Shown: positions 1-7,540 of the stretch, in pieces
Position numbering within the stretch: position 1 is the stretch's first letter
How the letters are laid out: each line of letters opens with the position of its first letter
Assembly: GCF_000020585.3 (NCBI RefSeq)
Contig: NC_011138.3
Span: 1,120,137-1,184,136 of the forward strand
From: Alteromonas mediterranea DE
Lineage (GTDB): Bacteria > Pseudomonadota > Gammaproteobacteria > Enterobacterales > Alteromonadaceae
Reading direction: 5' to 3'
Length of the DNA: 64,000 nucleotides
Position numbers and translations under genes: made by a program
The notes under the pieces: generated by a model
What the model was told of the DNA's origin: nothing
The model's input: the letters and a program-made list of their open reading frames with translations, nothing else
Database searches by the model: none

Positions 1-548
1 TAAACCCACGACTGAATGGACGCATTTATTTCACGACTGATGACGCATTATTGCAAATGTACTAATACGCGCACTGAGACGACTGATCCCCAGACATCGC
101 AGGATACCTTGCTGCCTCATCAACACTGGACAGACTAAAACAGCCCGCAGAGTTATTGTTACAGGAGAAACAACACCGGCTGGAAAGTGCACTCAAAGAC
201 GTTGCTCTCCATATTGATGAGGGAGACAATCGAAATGTGATCATGAAAAATCGTACCGGTACCCGCTGGCGTCTGCCGACCAAAAGCGCTACATCTCTGG
301 TCAACAATCCCTTTTTTAAGCGAATGCAACCGGTCGGTATCGCGGATGTACTGCGGTATGTAGAGCGCGAAACCGGGTTCATGAAATGTCTGACTCATGT
401 ACTTCCGATACAAAAACAAGGGTTCACTCATCAGGATGATTTACTGGCCATTCTGATTGCCAACGCCACTCACCGTGGTGTGTATGGCATGGCGCAGATC
501 TCCGATCGAAGCTATGAACACCTGAGTACGGTGCAGGCCAACTATATC
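1..548 (+). pseudogene. Tn3-family transposase fragment (inverted partial copy)
   Basis: From about base 114 this stretch is identical to the reverse complement of the transposase gene located at 4193-7171. In frame it encodes an internal piece of about 130 residues, with no start codon and no catalytic C-terminus. At 548 the match stops and the sequence becomes the 3' end of merB on the other strand. The first about 113 bases match the same gene only with many one-base losses in repeated-letter runs and one extra stretch of about 20 bases, so the reading frame is broken there. An open frame running on to about 935 is a chimera of this fragment and antisense merB and is not a gene. This is a dead remnant. 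Confidence 0.85.
114..548. repeat. 435-bp inverted repeat of 5228-5662
   Basis: By eye the two copies are identical over 435 bp in opposite orientation; position x in one pairs with 5776-x in the other. They enclose merB, merT, merP, merT2, hisI and merR, so homologous recombination between them could invert about 4.7 kb of the mercury cluster. Confidence 0.85.
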
Positions 549-1174
549 TGCAGCAGATGTCGATTAAGCTCTTGGCCCAAGCGGAAGCCATCTTGGACGC
601 TTACGATCTCCACTCCTTCATGCTTGGAGGCCCAATCTTTCGCCGTCACGGCCGATGCAAAGAAATGGACGTGGCAACAGAATGACCGACGAATGTCCGC
701 TGTTTCCTGCGGCAGTACCAACGACACTGCGGCGTCGGTCGGTGCGATATCCCGGATTTCGTTCGGCGAAACCGTGAGGGAAACTGGCGCCCCGGTTGCA
801 GCGCAATGCGACGTCACGCGCGCCGTCTGGCCGATGAGGGCCGGAAGCATCAGAGTGTCCAGTGCGCACCAAGCGTATAGACGGCGGCCGTCAATCTCAA
901 AGATATGCGAAGTCTCGCGCAAGGTGAGGACATAACCAACAATATTCCCATCACTATCGTACTCGGTACTAGTCGTCCGTTCGAGTACCGCATTCACTTG
1001 CTGAGCAGGCCAGTCGAGAGACTTGGCAAGCGTCGTTCGTGAAACTGGACGCCCCTTGGCAAGCTCACGCAGCAGCACGACGAACAGTTCCCCGAAGCCT
1101 TGGGGCTGATTGGCTGGCGTCAGACTTTCTGCAATCTTGGTGAGGTAGCGGGTATGTTTCATACTAATTTTCAT
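542..1174 (-). CDS. merB: Organomercurial lyase MerB, 3'-truncated by transposon junction
   Basis: MerB cleaves the carbon-mercury bond of organomercurials in the cytoplasm and passes Hg(II) to MerA. The 210-residue product carries the family catalytic residues: Cys103 and Asp106 in YAWCALDTL and Cys166 in FCCHVHFF (Cys96, Asp99 and Cys159 in the reference enzyme). The start at 1174 is supported by an AAGGAA ribosome site 7 bases upstream. A 12-bp tandem repeat (ATTAGTATGAAA twice) duplicates the start codon and adds four residues. The stop codon and last residue lie inside the transposase-derived repeat, so the usual short C-terminal tail after RHLLQ is missing. It is transcribed away from merT under a MerR-type promoter. 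A second, full merB lies at 11903. Confidence 0.9.
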   Translation of the reverse strand: MKISMKHTRYLTKIAESLTPANQPQGFGELFVVLLRELAKGRPVSRTTLAKSLDWPAQQVNAVLERTTSTEYDSDGNIVGYVLTLRETSHIFEIDGRRLYAWCALDTLMLPALIGQTARVTSHCAATGAPVSLTVSPNEIRDIAPTDAAVSLVLPQETADIRRSFCCHVHFFASAVTAKDWASKHEGVEIVSVQDGFRLGQELNRHLLQI

Positions 1175-1229
1175 ACTAATTTCCTTTAAGAATGGTTAAG
1201 TTTGATTGTTACAAACGTGCGTGAATATA

Positions 1230-1255
1230 AACTCGGTACCACGGTACTGAGTCAA
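1230..1255 (-). promoter_or_regulatory. MerR-type operator/promoter facing merB
   Basis: On the minus strand TTGACT (1255-1250) is followed by a 19-bp spacer containing the dyad GTACCGTGGTAC and then TTATAT. The overlong 19-bp spacer with a central dyad is typical of MerR-activated promoters. It points at merB. In the other direction TTGATT (1202-1207), 18 bp and TATAAA (1226-1231) could give a weaker promoter toward merT. Confidence 0.75.
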
Positions 1256-1379
1256 GTATCCCAGAGCATTAAAATAGAAAAAGGTCACTCTGGCAGTGAA
1301 CTTTCAACCCAAATAATTGACTAAGAACCTACAAAGCTGTACCAATCTTACTGAAGGAAATAACGATGGAATTCTATTT

Positions 1380-1733
1380 ATGATACAACGCAGTGAATCC
1401 AAAAAGTCACTTTTGGTAGCCAGTCTAACTGCAATAGGCGCTTCAGTTTGTTGTGTTGGCCCATTGGTTTTGCTGACGTTAGGTGTTGGTGGAAGCTGGG
1501 CGAGTACCTTGACTGCGTTTGAGCCCGTACGACCTATATTTATTTTGATAACGCTTGGTTTGTTAGTGTGGACGTTCAGAAAACTATATATCGCACCACG
1601 TCAATGTAATGAAGGTGAGCTATGTGCAATTCCGAGAGTACAGCGGAATCAACGTATTATTTTTTGGGTCGTGTCAGTACTAATTATGCTGTTGCTGACT
1701 TTCCCCTACTATGCAGAATTTATTATCACTTAA
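1380..1733 (+). CDS. merT: Mercuric transport protein MerT (copy 1)
   Basis: MerT is an inner-membrane protein that receives Hg(II) from periplasmic MerP and moves it into the cytoplasm for MerA. The 117-residue product has three hydrophobic segments. The paired cysteines Cys24-Cys25 sit in the first (ASVCCVGP) and a second pair lies in the cytoplasmic loop (CNEGELC). I chose ATG 1380 over an in-frame TTG at 1317 because it gives the normal family length. A five-codon frame, ATG at 1366 encoding MEFYL, has the better ribosome site (GGAAATAACG), and its stop codon overlaps the merT start. merT could therefore be translationally coupled to this mini-leader. merP follows after 13 bases. Confidence 0.92.
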   Translation: MIQRSESKKSLLVASLTAIGASVCCVGPLVLLTLGVGGSWASTLTAFEPVRPIFILITLGLLVWTFRKLYIAPRQCNEGELCAIPRVQRNQRIIFWVVSVLIMLLLTFPYYAEFIIT

Positions 1734-1746
1734 CTTGGAGATTTTT

Positions 1747-2073
1747 ATGATGAAGATAACGACTGATTTCGTACGGTACCTTAATATTTTTATATTTGCC
1801 GTTCTTCTTGGGACGTCTTTCAATGCCGCTCAGGCAGAGGAAAGTGTTAGTACGGACGTTAGAACTGCAACATTAGCGGTTGAAAATATGACCTGTGCCA
1901 TGTGCCCAATTACAGTGAAAAAGTCATTAACCAATTTAGAGGGCGTAATAGATGCCGACGTGAATTTTGACCATAAAACGGCGAAGGTTGTCTATCATGA
2001 GAATAGTGTCAGTATTGAACAGCTAACCAAAGCGACAACAAATGTAGGCTACCCCTCGGTCGTATCAAAATAA
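1747..2073 (+). CDS. merP: Periplasmic mercury-binding protein MerP
   Basis: MerP binds Hg(II) in the periplasm and hands it to MerT. The 108-residue precursor has a signal peptide ending at about residue 30 (AAQA followed by EES). A heavy-metal-associated fold follows with the Hg ligands Cys50 and Cys53 in NMTCAMC. Two adjacent ATG codons (1747 and 1750) follow a GGAG ribosome site. It is the only merP in the window and sits directly behind merT copy 1, so it may serve both complete MerT proteins. No merA follows here; the sequence changes to unassigned DNA right after the stop. Confidence 0.92.
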   Translation: MMKITTDFVRYLNIFIFAVLLGTSFNAAQAEESVSTDVRTATLAVENMTCAMCPITVKKSLTNLEGVIDADVNFDHKTAKVVYHENSVSIEQLTKATTNVGYPSVVSK

Positions 2074-2373
2074 TAGGAGTTCCGTGAAAATAGGAAGGTT
2101 AAGAGAGGCATTGCTTTTTTCATGATCTCTATTAAAGCAACCTCGGCATTTTAGGTCGATGTGTACATTTGCATGACTTATGAATTTGAATTTCTTGCCA
2201 CGTGAGTATGGGTAATAAAATTCTGCCGGCAGTAGCACCGTCCAAAGCAGAAGACTTCAAACGCATTACAAAGGCACTTGAAGTCTTTATTTGTAATAAT
2301 ATAATCTCAGCTAGAAGCAATTTGTTCCTCGTTCCCTTCACAGTACTAACTTGAACCCCAATCACCAAAACAC
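2074..2373. other. Intergenic stretch after merP, no convincing gene
   Basis: A GGAG ribosome-like site follows merP, but the GTG frame behind it (2084) stops after 13 codons, which could be the stump of a lost downstream mer gene. A 48-codon frame at 2208-2354 has no ribosome site and no recognisable family, so I do not call it. The stretch ends at the next mer promoter. Confidence 0.4.
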
Positions 2374-2404
2374 TTGACAGCGTACATTAGTACGGCATTT
2401 AGAC
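2374..2404 (+). promoter_or_regulatory. MerR operator/promoter before merT copy 2
   Basis: TTGACA (2374-2379) is followed by a 19-20-bp spacer holding the dyad CGTACATTAGTACG and then TTAGAC/TAGACT. This is the stretched-spacer architecture that MerR untwists when Hg(II) is bound. It directs transcription of merT copy 2 and hisI. Confidence 0.85.
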
Positions 2405-2437
2405 TTTCTCCATCAACTAACACTCGAGGAGTAAGTT

Positions 2438-2785
2438 ATGTCCCAAAAAGAAACAAGTCTACCACTTATTGGCGGATTTATTGCTGCCGTAGGCGCAGGC
2501 ATTTGCTGTGCAGGACCACTCATTTTACTCATGCTGGGTGTCAGTGGTTCCTGGATTGGCAGTCTAACGTTCTTTGAACCATACCGGCCCATCTTTATCC
2601 TGTTCGTTATATTATTACTTGGTTTTGCAGGATGGAAAGTCTATCGCCCTGTTGAGGATTGCAACCCAGGTGATGCATGTGCCGTGCCTCAAGTTCGCAA
2701 GCGTCGACAGTATATTTTTTGGTTAACCGTATTATTTGCCATAGTGTTAGTGACTAGTAACTATTGGGTTGTCTTGCTTGCCTAA
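2438..2785 (+). CDS. merT: Mercuric transport protein MerT (copy 2)
   Basis: This 115-residue three-segment membrane protein has the MerT signature: Cys23-Cys24 in the first transmembrane helix (GICCAGP) and the loop pair CNPGDAC. It starts at ATG 2438 behind GAGGAGTAAGTT. It is clearly diverged from copy 1 at 1380 (for example GVSGSWIGSL against GVGGSWASTL), so it looks like a paralogue of different origin. It has its own MerR-type operator 34 bases upstream but no merP behind it; hisI follows after 99 bases. It presumably imports Hg(II) using MerP from the neighbouring operon. Confidence 0.92.
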   Translation: MSQKETSLPLIGGFIAAVGAGICCAGPLILLMLGVSGSWIGSLTFFEPYRPIFILFVILLLGFAGWKVYRPVEDCNPGDACAVPQVRKRRQYIFWLTVLFAIVLVTSNYWVVLLA

Positions 2786-2884
2786 TAAAAATTGCACAGC
2801 AAGCAATGTACTTTGAGAGCCGAGAGAGATACTCGCGCAACTTCTCTTGCTGGCCACTTTTAAGAACGCACACGAGTAAGTAGT

Positions 2885-3286
2885 ATGAAACACTGGTTTA
2901 AATCCATTGAAAACGATGTGGCTGGTACGAGCTATTCCTTAGACAAGGTGATAGCAGAGCTAAACTTTGATGCCGATGGGCTCATTCCTGTGATTGCTCA
3001 AGATGAGAAGTCAATGAAGGTACTTATGTTTGCCTGGATGAGCAAAGAGTCTTTAGATGAAACACTGAGAACAGGGAAAATGTGCTACTGGTCACGTTCA
3101 AGACAAGGCTTGTGGCGAAAAGGTAGCAGCTCTGGCCACTCGCAAACCGTGAAATCCATTGCAGCCGATTGCGATGGCGATGTTCTTCTCGCCGAAGTAA
3201 GCCAAGTTGGGTTTGCATGCCATACAAGGCGCCATAGCTGTTTCTATCTAAGGTTTTGGGAAGATAAGGTGACACTGATCGAGTAG
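2885..3286 (+). CDS. hisI: Phosphoribosyl-AMP cyclohydrolase (HisI-type)
   Basis: HisI opens the purine ring of phosphoribosyl-AMP in histidine biosynthesis and needs zinc and magnesium. The 133-residue product shows the family core: VLMFAWMSKESL, YWSRSRQGLWRKG, SSGHSQ, the acidic metal motif DCDGD, and the cysteines in ACHTRRHSC. It is the single-function form with no HisE domain. It lies between merT copy 2 and merR and may be read from the Hg-inducible promoter at 2374. A histidine gene here is unusual; a stress-expressed spare for a cysteine-ligand enzyme poisoned by mercury is one possible reason. That role is inference; the family call is firm. Confidence 0.88.
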   Translation: MKHWFKSIENDVAGTSYSLDKVIAELNFDADGLIPVIAQDEKSMKVLMFAWMSKESLDETLRTGKMCYWSRSRQGLWRKGSSSGHSQTVKSIAADCDGDVLLAEVSQVGFACHTRRHSCFYLRFWEDKVTLIE

Positions 3287-3582
3287 TAAGCCCTACAGGG
3301 TTTAATTTAGTCACTTTTAATGTGGTGATAGCTCACATTGAGCATCATTGGAACAACCAATAATTTTCCTAACTAATCAGAAGCCCCAGAATTTAGTACT
3401 TTTCATTGAGGGAAAACAGATATCGGTCTAACTAACACCTGCCTAGTTTTCTCTTTCAAATACCGGTTAACAAGGACTAAGCTATATAGTGGGAGGTCAA
3501 TTGTCGACAATAATACCATCCAAGATTTTTGTGGGTGTAAAAATAGCTCATAGGTACCGTTTGTGAAAAGAGGAGGTGAAAA
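3287..3582. other. Intergenic stretch before merR, no gene seen
   Basis: No reading frame of note. Unlike the other copies, no clear MerR dyad lies directly upstream of this merR, so its promoter is not identified. A strong AGGAGGTGAAAA ribosome site ends the stretch. Confidence 0.5.
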
Positions 3583-3969
3583 ATGACACGAAGTATCAGC
3601 AAAGTTGCCAAAGAGCTCGATATAAACGTTGAAACAGTTCGATTTTATGAGCGTAGAGGCTTAATTCTGCAACCGACTAAACCCGAAGTGGGATACCGCC
3701 ACTATCCCGATGACACAGTGAGTCGAATTCGCTTTATCAAACGCGCACAAGTGCTTGGATTTACGCTAGATGAAATTGCCAACCTCTTGAGTTTGAATGA
3801 TCACCCATGTGGACAGGTTCAAGAGCTTGCAGAATATAAGTTGAGCACCGTCAAAGAAAAGATGGCAGACCTGAAACGGTTAGAAAGTGCGCTAATGGAG
3901 TTATTAACACAATGTAATAGCAATGACGATGATAGTTATTGTCCTATTATCGACTCCCTACAACCCTAG
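3583..3969 (+). CDS. merR: Mercury-responsive regulator MerR (copy 1)
   Basis: MerR binds the dyad in stretched mer promoters, represses without metal, and activates by DNA underwinding when Hg(II) binds. The 128-residue protein has an N-terminal winged helix (residues about 4-40, ETVRFYERRGL), a long dimerisation helix and the three Hg-ligand cysteines Cys76, Cys111 and Cys120. Their spacing (35 and 9) equals that of the classical Tn501 protein (Cys82, 117, 126). It starts behind AGGAGGTGAAAA. The gene runs in the same direction as the operator it precedes (4001) rather than divergently as in Tn21/Tn501. The merT it would control is cut off after 11 codons. Confidence 0.95.
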   Translation: MTRSISKVAKELDINVETVRFYERRGLILQPTKPEVGYRHYPDDTVSRIRFIKRAQVLGFTLDEIANLLSLNDHPCGQVQELAEYKLSTVKEKMADLKRLESALMELLTQCNSNDDDSYCPIIDSLQP

Positions 3970-4000
3970 TGACTTTTTCTTATTTTGTCACAAATAACGC

Positions 4001-4032
4001 TTGACTCCGTACATTGGTACGGCTCATAGACT
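4001..4032 (+). promoter_or_regulatory. MerR operator/promoter before truncated merT
   Basis: TTGACT, then CCGTACATTGGTACGG within a 19-20-bp spacer, then ATAGAC/TAGACT. The dyad is identical to that before merA (10365). It now drives into the end of a transposon. Confidence 0.85.
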
Positions 4033-4065
4033 TATTCAATCGACAACTAATACGAGGAGTAAGCA

Positions 4066-4098
4066 GTGTCAAAAAAAGAAACTAACCTACCACTTATT
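4066..4098 (+). pseudogene. merT: merT stump (copy 3), cut by transposon
   Basis: GTG at 4066 follows CGAGGAGTAAGCA and opens SKKETNLPLI, closely matching the start of merT copy 2. After 11 codons the reading runs into the terminal repeat of the Tn3-family element at 4099. The rest of the gene is not in this window. Confidence 0.85.
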
Positions 4099-4177
4099 GG
4101 GGTTCTAGGGATTTTCCCCTCTAAAAAGACATAATCCTCTGTAGACCACACCAATAAATGGCTGCGGAGGTGGTTTA
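4099..4177 (+). repeat. Terminal inverted repeat, left
   Basis: It pairs with 7232-7310. The mismatches are at GACATAATCC against GACTTAATCC and near the inner end (GTGGTTTACT against GTGGGTTACT). The GGGG start is typical of Tn3-family ends. Confidence 0.9.
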
Positions 4178-4192
4178 CTTTCAGCTTGGAGC

Positions 4193-7171
4193 CTAATCAT
4201 CCACTATCGGCCTTGTTATTTCGCCAATATTGGGCAATTTCCCAGTATTAGTGAAGTTATACGTTCCGCTTAAGTTGATATTTTGCCACGCAACGGGCGA
4301 AACAGCACGAGTGATACCCGCTTTCTCTTCATCTCCTCTCGCTTCAAAGTGTCCCAGAAGATGACTCAGTATCGCGGAGTTGAAGTAGATGATCGCGTTG
4401 GCAAGCAATCTTGCGCATTCATTCCAGATAGCGATTTCAGACTCGTTTTTGCCACGGAACTGATCACCATTCACCGACGCAATGGCTCGTCTAAGGAAGT
4501 GCCATGCTTCTCCCCGGTTCAGGGCACGTTGCACATACTGCCGCAAACTGGCATCGTCGATGTAGTCAAGTAAATATTGCGCTTTAACCAGTCGATTATA
4601 CTCCGTCAGAGCCTGTAATATTGGGTGTCCAGAAGGGTAACCAGACAACTTTCTTACCAGCATTGCCTGTGTCGTTCACTTTGTCTGAAGTGACAGAACA
4701 ATGCGCCTAATATCCTGCCATCCCGTTTCGATGACATTCGTCCTGATGGGCTTTTTCAGGGCAAGGTTGGTGCCGCCGTGTTCATTTTCAGTTACGTCAA
4801 ACAGATCATTGATGACACTACTGAACTGCGCGTATCGCGGTGCAAAACTGTAACCGCATAGATCCAGTAAGGCGAAGTTAACATGATTGACACCGTGTGT
4901 ATCTGTCGAGAGTACGTCAGGTTTGATTTCACTGCTGTTGGATTGTAACAGGTCATAAATATAGTGTGATTCGTGCTCGTTGGAACCGATGATCCGAGCA
5001 TTGAGGGCGCTGTGGTTGGCCACCAGTGTCATGGCCGTGATCCCTTTGTTGGTGCCGAAATACTTAGAGGAGTACCGGGTTTTAAAGGTTTCCAGATGGG
5101 TTTCGAATTTCTGACCATCCGCACTGGCATGCAGCTGGTCCTCCTGAATATGGTAGTGGCGGAAGATGGGTAGCGCTGCAACCGCATTATTGATCACGTC
5201 GCTGGCGTCATGCAGCGTTTCAGGCCGGATATAGTTGGCCTGCACCGTACTCAGGTGTTCATAGCTTCGATCGGAGATCTGCGCCATGCCATACACACCA
5301 CGGTGAGTGGCGTTGGCAATCAGAATGGCCAGTAAATCATCCTGATGAGTGAACCCTTGTTTTTGTATCGGAAGTACATGAGTCAGACATTTCATGAACC
5401 CGGTTTCGCGCTCTACATACCGCAGTACATCCGCGATACCGACCGGTTGCATTCGCTTAAAAAAGGGATTGTTGACCAGAGATGTAGCGCTTTTGGTCGG
5501 CAGACGCCAGCGGGTACCGGTACGATTTTTCATGATCACATTTCGATTGTCTCCCTCATCAATATGGAGAGCAACGTCTTTGAGTGCACTTTCCAGCCGG
5601 TGTTGTTTCTCCTGTAACAATAACTCTGCGGGCTGTTTTAGTCTGTCCAGTGTTGATGAGGCCAGCAAGGTATCCTGCGATGTCTGGGGGATCAGGTCGT
5701 CTTCCAGTGCGCGGTATTTGGTAACATTTGGCAAATAAATGCGTCCATTCAGTCGTGAGGTTAACTGCCGGTAGAGCAGCCATTCGTAACGTTGCGGGTT
5801 AACGTTATCCTGTTTAACCAACCATGGGAGGTGCTTTTTCGGGATGAGCGACGTATCCATCGTCTTCAGTGGTCCACCGAATGCGATTTCCGTCTGCATC
5901 TGTTGAAGTTGGGCGACGACGGCTTCTGAGCCTTTACCGGCCTCACATTCAAGGCACAAAAACACCTGCCTTAACAGTTGCTCCAGGAGATTGCATTGTT
6001 CATCGTAATGTTGCCACTGGTACTCTTCCACGGTCCGTTTCTGTTTTTTCAGGTAAAGGCAGAGGGTCTGGATATCCCTGTCATTCATGACCTTCAATGC
6101 CTGTTGTCTGACTACTGAGAAGGGTTGATTATCATCAATGTTCTCATCCACAAACAGATGCAGTAACTCTGCCGCTTTCGTGACATTGTCCGCGGCTGAC
6201 TGCCAGGACAGGAACACTGCTTGTTGTGCAAAGGTGTTGGCAGCTTCTTGTTGCTTGCGGATATGGTAAATGAACCCATCAGTTAACCGTTCCAGTGCCA
6301 GTTGTATCCGCTCTGTCAGGTGACATAGCAACCATAGATGCTGCTGTGCGCGTTTGAATCGTTTGAGTTTACTACCGTAATAGTTGATGAGCTCACCGAA
6401 GTGTTGTCGATTTTTAAGAGACAGATTAAGCCCATCGATAACGCCATTGATTTGCGTGCGCCATGGCGCTAACTGATGATAAAGGGCAAGCTCTTTTTTA
6501 AGTTCAGGTACGGTCAGACTTTTTGCACCGCCTCTGAGCTGGTTCAGGCTTAGTCCGTCATCAATGGCTGTTATGCTGTCCAGAAAGACGTGAAGTTCAG
6601 GACTGGTGAGTTGATTAAGTTGGTGCGCCAGGTCTTTTCTGACCTGCTGCATCGCTCTGCTTATCAGTCTCTGGAGTACGGTGTACCTAGGGATAGCAAT
6701 GCTGTGACTGGTTAGGAATTCAATAGCAGTATCAAAGAGGTAACGCGGCTCCAGCCAGGCATTGCCCACCTGAACAAGGTGGTCGAAAAGAGAATTGAAG
6801 TGCTGACTTTCGTCCCATTTGTGATAACCAGCAAGGTCTAATACTTTTGCGTAGAGTCGATCTTTTTGTTTTTGTGAGGGAGTGAATGGTCTGAGCCCCT
6901 TGCCGCCAAGCAGCTCTTTACTGATGAACATTAAATCCTTAGAAACCTGCGAGTAAGCGATATCTAGGATGACGGGCTTTGATTTGAAGTATCCCAAAAT
7001 CGCGACAAAGTAACATCTATGAGCTCTGAGACGAATTGACCGAAAAACTGCCAATTCCGCATCGTTCAGAGAAAAGTACAGACGTTGTTCTTCGATTGAA
7101 AAAATGGGTGGGGAATAAAGATCTGCCTGTTCTGCTCTCGTGAGAATAGTAATTTCGTTTTTGATGGCCAT
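4193..7171 (-). pseudogene. tnpA: Tn3-family transposase with in-frame TGA
   Basis: Read through, this encodes about 990 residues, the usual Tn3 transposase length. The first 831 codons (7171 to 4679) include the DDE-domain aspartates in ASADGQKFE and LSTDTHGVN. A TGA at 4676-4678 follows SLQTK. The same frame continues with TTQAMLVRKLSGYP and holds the third catalytic residue, Glu in NRGEAWHFL. The stop therefore separates the active-site acids. No frameshift is involved; a CGA-to-TGA change is the simplest origin. The 831-residue product should be inactive unless the stop is read through. A partial inverted copy that lacks this region lies at the window start. Confidence 0.88.
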
Positions 7172-7231
7172 ATCAGGGCTGTTCCGTATTAAATGTACGA
7201 TATTTACCTAATTTGCCACACTTATAAGTAG

Positions 7232-7310
7232 TAACCCACCTCCGCAGCCATTTATTGGTGTGGTCTACAGAGGATTAAGTCTTTTTAGAGGGGAAAATCC
7301 CTAGAACCCC
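7232..7310 (-). repeat. Terminal inverted repeat, right
   Basis: Partner of 4099-4177; outer end CCCTAGAACCCC at 7299-7310. Confidence 0.9.
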
Positions 7311-7491
7311 ACACTGGCGAGCTTCTGCTCGCCCAGTACCCGTGCTTCATCGCAATGGGTGCCGTCTTGCAGTGTTAGCAGTCCTCCGATTTCATCCAGG
7401 CTGAAGCCCAACCATTGGGCCGTTCGAATGAACTGAAGACGCGCCAACGCCTGATCGTCGTAATGGCGGATGCTTCCATAGGGTTTGTCAG
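7311..7491 (-). pseudogene. merR: merR internal fragment between two transposon ends
   Basis: The minus strand reads in one open frame from [18 protein letters not shown] through [19 protein letters not shown] to EQKLASV. This is the middle of MerR, including the first Hg-ligand cysteine. It resembles Tn501/Tn21-type MerR more than the two complete MerR proteins here. The N-terminal DNA-binding part is cut by a GGGG-starting transposon-like end at 7492 and the C-terminal cysteines by the Tn3-family end at 7310. It is a nonfunctional remnant of a third mer lineage. Confidence 0.85.
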
Positions 7492-7537
7492 GGGGCCTGT
7501 GGAAGAACCGACAAATTTGACAAGTTTGGCTCTAACG
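7492..7537 (+). repeat. Candidate Tn3-type terminus bordering tnpT
   Basis: The sequence opens GGGGCCTGTGG and ends with CTAAC at bases 41-45, like the 46-48-bp ends of Tn4651-type elements. It starts exactly where merR homology stops and lies 3 bp from the end of tnpT. No matching partner was found near the second transposase (19780-19830), so this is tentative. Confidence 0.4.
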
Positions 7538-7540
7538 CGA

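Larger units (their letters stand above)
4099..7310. mobile_element. Tn3-family element, transposase only, 79-bp terminal repeats
   Basis: Inverted ends beginning GGGGTTCTAGGGATTTTCCC lie at 4099 and 7310 and match over about 79 bp with two mismatches. The only gene inside is a Tn3-family transposase broken by a stop codon; there is no resolvase or cargo. Such a simple layout with long ends recalls IS1071-type Tn3 elements. The flanking five bases are TTATT on the left and ACACT on the right, so there is no target duplication. The left flank is a merT start and the right flank is a merR coding sequence from a different lineage, so the two sides were joined by deletion or recombination after insertion. 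Confidence 0.88.

Noticed and set aside
156..935. Open frame of 259 codons on the plus strand
   Set aside because: It fuses the in-frame transposase fragment to the antisense strand of merB; the second half has no protein-like homology.
2208..2354. 48-codon frame after merP
   Set aside because: No ribosome site and no family signature; kept only as part of the intergenic description.
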